A model generated the notes under the pieces. It saw only the letters and a list, made by a program, of their open reading frames with translations. It ran no database searches and was not told the DNA's origin. Positions 6,084-7,314 of a DNA stretch of 7,314 bases are shown here, piece by piece. Positions within the stretch are counted from its first letter, which is position 1; every line of letters starts with the position of its first letter. The DNA is from Actinomycetota bacterium. Its GTDB lineage: Bacteria > Actinomycetota > Acidimicrobiia > Acidimicrobiales > JAHWLA01. The DNA lies in NCBI GenBank assembly GCA_019347595.1, contig JAHWLA010000143.1, positions 1 through 7,314 on the forward strand, written 5' to 3'. A program made the translations under genes and the position numbers.

Positions 6084-6159
6084 TGTGACCGAGCCCGCCA
6101 TCGGCACGCGCCTACTCAGTCATGGCCTCTTCGCCAGCCGCCCTGCGACTACCTCTCGG

Positions 6160-7314
6160 TTACGCCAGGTTTGACGATCGGGGGTACATGTTGGCCGGGT
6201 CGGTGAGGACGTTGACGAGGTAGGGCACGCCCGAGGCGAACGCCCGGTCCAGCGCCGGGCCGATGTCGGCGGGCCGCTCCACGGTCTCTCCCGCCCCGCC
6301 CAACGCCTTCACCACCTCGTCGTACCGCGTGGCCGGTTGCAGGTCGCACGCCACGTCGTAGCCGTAGATCATCTGCATGGGATGTTTCTCCAGCCCCCAG
6401 ATGCCGTTGTTCCCGACCACCATCACGACCGGCAGCCCGTGGCGCACCAGGGTGTCGACGTCCATGAGGCTGAACCCCGCCGCTCCGTCGCCCAGCAGCA
6501 GCACGACCTGCCGATCGGGGTGCGCCACCCGGGCTGCCATCGCATACCCGAGCCCCGTCCCGAGGCAACCCAGCGGTCCCGGATCGAGCCAGCACCCGGG
6601 CTCGTAGGAGTCGACCTGCTTCCCGGCGTACGACACGAAGTCGCCGCCGTCACCGATGACGACCGCATTCCGAGCCAGGCGGGACCGCAGCTCGCCGTAG
6701 ATGCGGGCCGGGTGGATCGGGTCGGCATCGCTCGACAGCTCCACCTGCTCGCCTGCCCGCTTGGCCGTCTCCTCGTCCCGCAGCCGGGCGATCCACCGCT
6801 CGTGGTCACGACGGTCGCCACCCGACCACGTCGCCATCCCGTCCAGAATCGCGGCCAGGTCGCCGGCGGGCGCGACGGCGGGCGCCACATGGCCCGGCCG
6901 CTGGTCGTCGCTGTCGACGATGTGCACGACCTGCGCCTCACCGAACGACCCGAACGACAGCCGGAAGTCGAGCGGCGTTCCCACCACGACGACGACGTCG
7001 GCTTCTTTCAACGCACCTCGCGTGCGGGCGAACGCCAGCTCATGGTCGGCGGGCAGGCAGCCCCGCCCCAGGCCGTTGACGAACGTCGGCACCCGCAGCT
7101 CCTCGACGCACCGGCGCAGCGACTCCCAGGCGCCGCCCCACCACACGTCGCTGCCTGCCACCAGCGCCGGCCGCTCTGCCCCCGCCACCAACGCGGCCGC
7201 CTGCGCCACCACGTCGGGGTCGGGCTCGGCCCGTCGCGCCGCGGGTGCCGAACCGACCGCCGGCACGTCGGCCTCCGCCGACCCGAAGATCACGTCGAGC
7301 GGGATGTCGAGGAA
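6160..7314 (-). CDS. Thiamine-diphosphate enzyme of the acetolactate synthase family (IlvG-like), 5' partial
   Basis: The frame is open to the window edge (it begins FLDIPLDVIFG, the usual end of the N-terminal Pyr domain), so the start and the catalytic glutamate lie outside. The 384 visible residues hold the central domain (about 30-165, including ALVAGSDVWWGGAW and VVVVGTPLDFRLSFG) and the C-terminal PP domain. The ThDP/Mg signature is complete: GDG at 275-277 and NN at 302-303 with 24 residues between. The KHPMQMIYGYDVACDLQPATRYDEVVKALGG tail and the SSNLA terminus strongly resemble, from memory, the actinobacterial proteins annotated IlvG (such as M. tuberculosis Rv1820). These are annotated as acetolactate synthases, but paralogues in this family also decarboxylate other 2-oxo acids, so the substrate is uncertain. 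No regulatory small subunit (ilvN) follows. The gene ends 90 bases before the secreted-protein gene on the same strand, with no clear terminator between them. Confidence 0.88.
   Translation of the reverse strand, partial: FLDIPLDVIFGSAEADVPAVGSAPAARRAEPDPDVVAQAAALVAGAERPALVAGSDVWWGGAWESLRRCVEELRVPTFVNGLGRGCLPADHELAFARTRGALKEADVVVVVGTPLDFRLSFGSFGEAQVVHIVDSDDQRPGHVAPAVAPAGDLAAILDGMATWSGGDRRDHERWIARLRDEETAKRAGEQVELSSDADPIHPARIYGELRSRLARNAVVIGDGGDFVSYAGKQVDSYEPGCWLDPGPLGCLGTGLGYAMAARVAHPDRQVVLLLGDGAAGFSLMDVDTLVRHGLPVVMVVGNNGIWGLEKHPMQMIYGYDVACDLQPATRYDEVVKALGGAGETVERPADIGPALDRAFASGVPYLVNVLTDPANMYPRSSNLA

Noticed and set aside
6085..6159. Cyclic di-GMP riboswitch upstream of the secreted-protein gene.
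   Set aside because: The leader is short and the conserved GEMM blocks could not be found; only scattered similarity to a few bases was seen.

Overview
The window is a high-GC (about 70% or more in most genes), densely packed bacterial chromosome segment. GTG starts, 4-base GTGA stop/start overlaps, a TANNNT promoter abutting a start codon, hairpins without U-tracts and the protein families present all suggest an actinobacterium. A deep-branching, Acidimicrobiia-like lineage is a reasonable guess, but this is inference from gene content and style, not a placement.

Layout, left to right. (1) Plus strand, 1-1438: the 3' part of a membrane-anchored SAF-domain protein of the CpaB/RcpC (Flp pilus assembly) type. 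It is coupled by a GTGA overlap to a 292-residue fusion of an AbiEi-like N-terminal winged helix and a DUF559 (Vsr-like) nuclease fold. (2) 1424-1471: a hairpin spanning the convergent stop codons of that gene and the next. (3) Minus strand, 5026-1468: an apparent operon tldD - tldE(pmbA) - uppP, encoding the two subunits of the TldD/TldE metalloprotease and undecaprenyl-diphosphatase. (4) A 52-base divergent intergenic region (5027-5078) whose only good promoter element is a near-symmetric GTATCGTAC that reads as a -10 box on both strands. (5) Plus strand, 5079-5456: a FlK-type hot-dog thioesterase. (6) 5460-5509: an almost perfect 50-base palindrome between convergent genes. (7) Minus strand, 6069-5515: an unrecognised secreted protein with eight cysteines and a two-copy internal motif, with visibly lower GC than its neighbours. 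(8) Minus strand, 7314-6160: the C-terminal two thirds of a thiamine-diphosphate enzyme of the acetolactate synthase family (IlvG-like), cut by the window edge.

Functionally this looks like ordinary chromosomal housekeeping rather than a mobile or defence island. TldD and TldE form one enzyme and are translationally coupled. UppP recycles the lipid carrier for cell-wall synthesis and shares only the operon. The thioesterase and the ThDP enzyme are metabolic. No tRNA, rRNA, CRISPR array, insertion sequence or phage gene is visible. The items most worth a second look are the uncharacterised secreted protein, the two long hairpins at convergent junctions, and the apparent bidirectional promoter.
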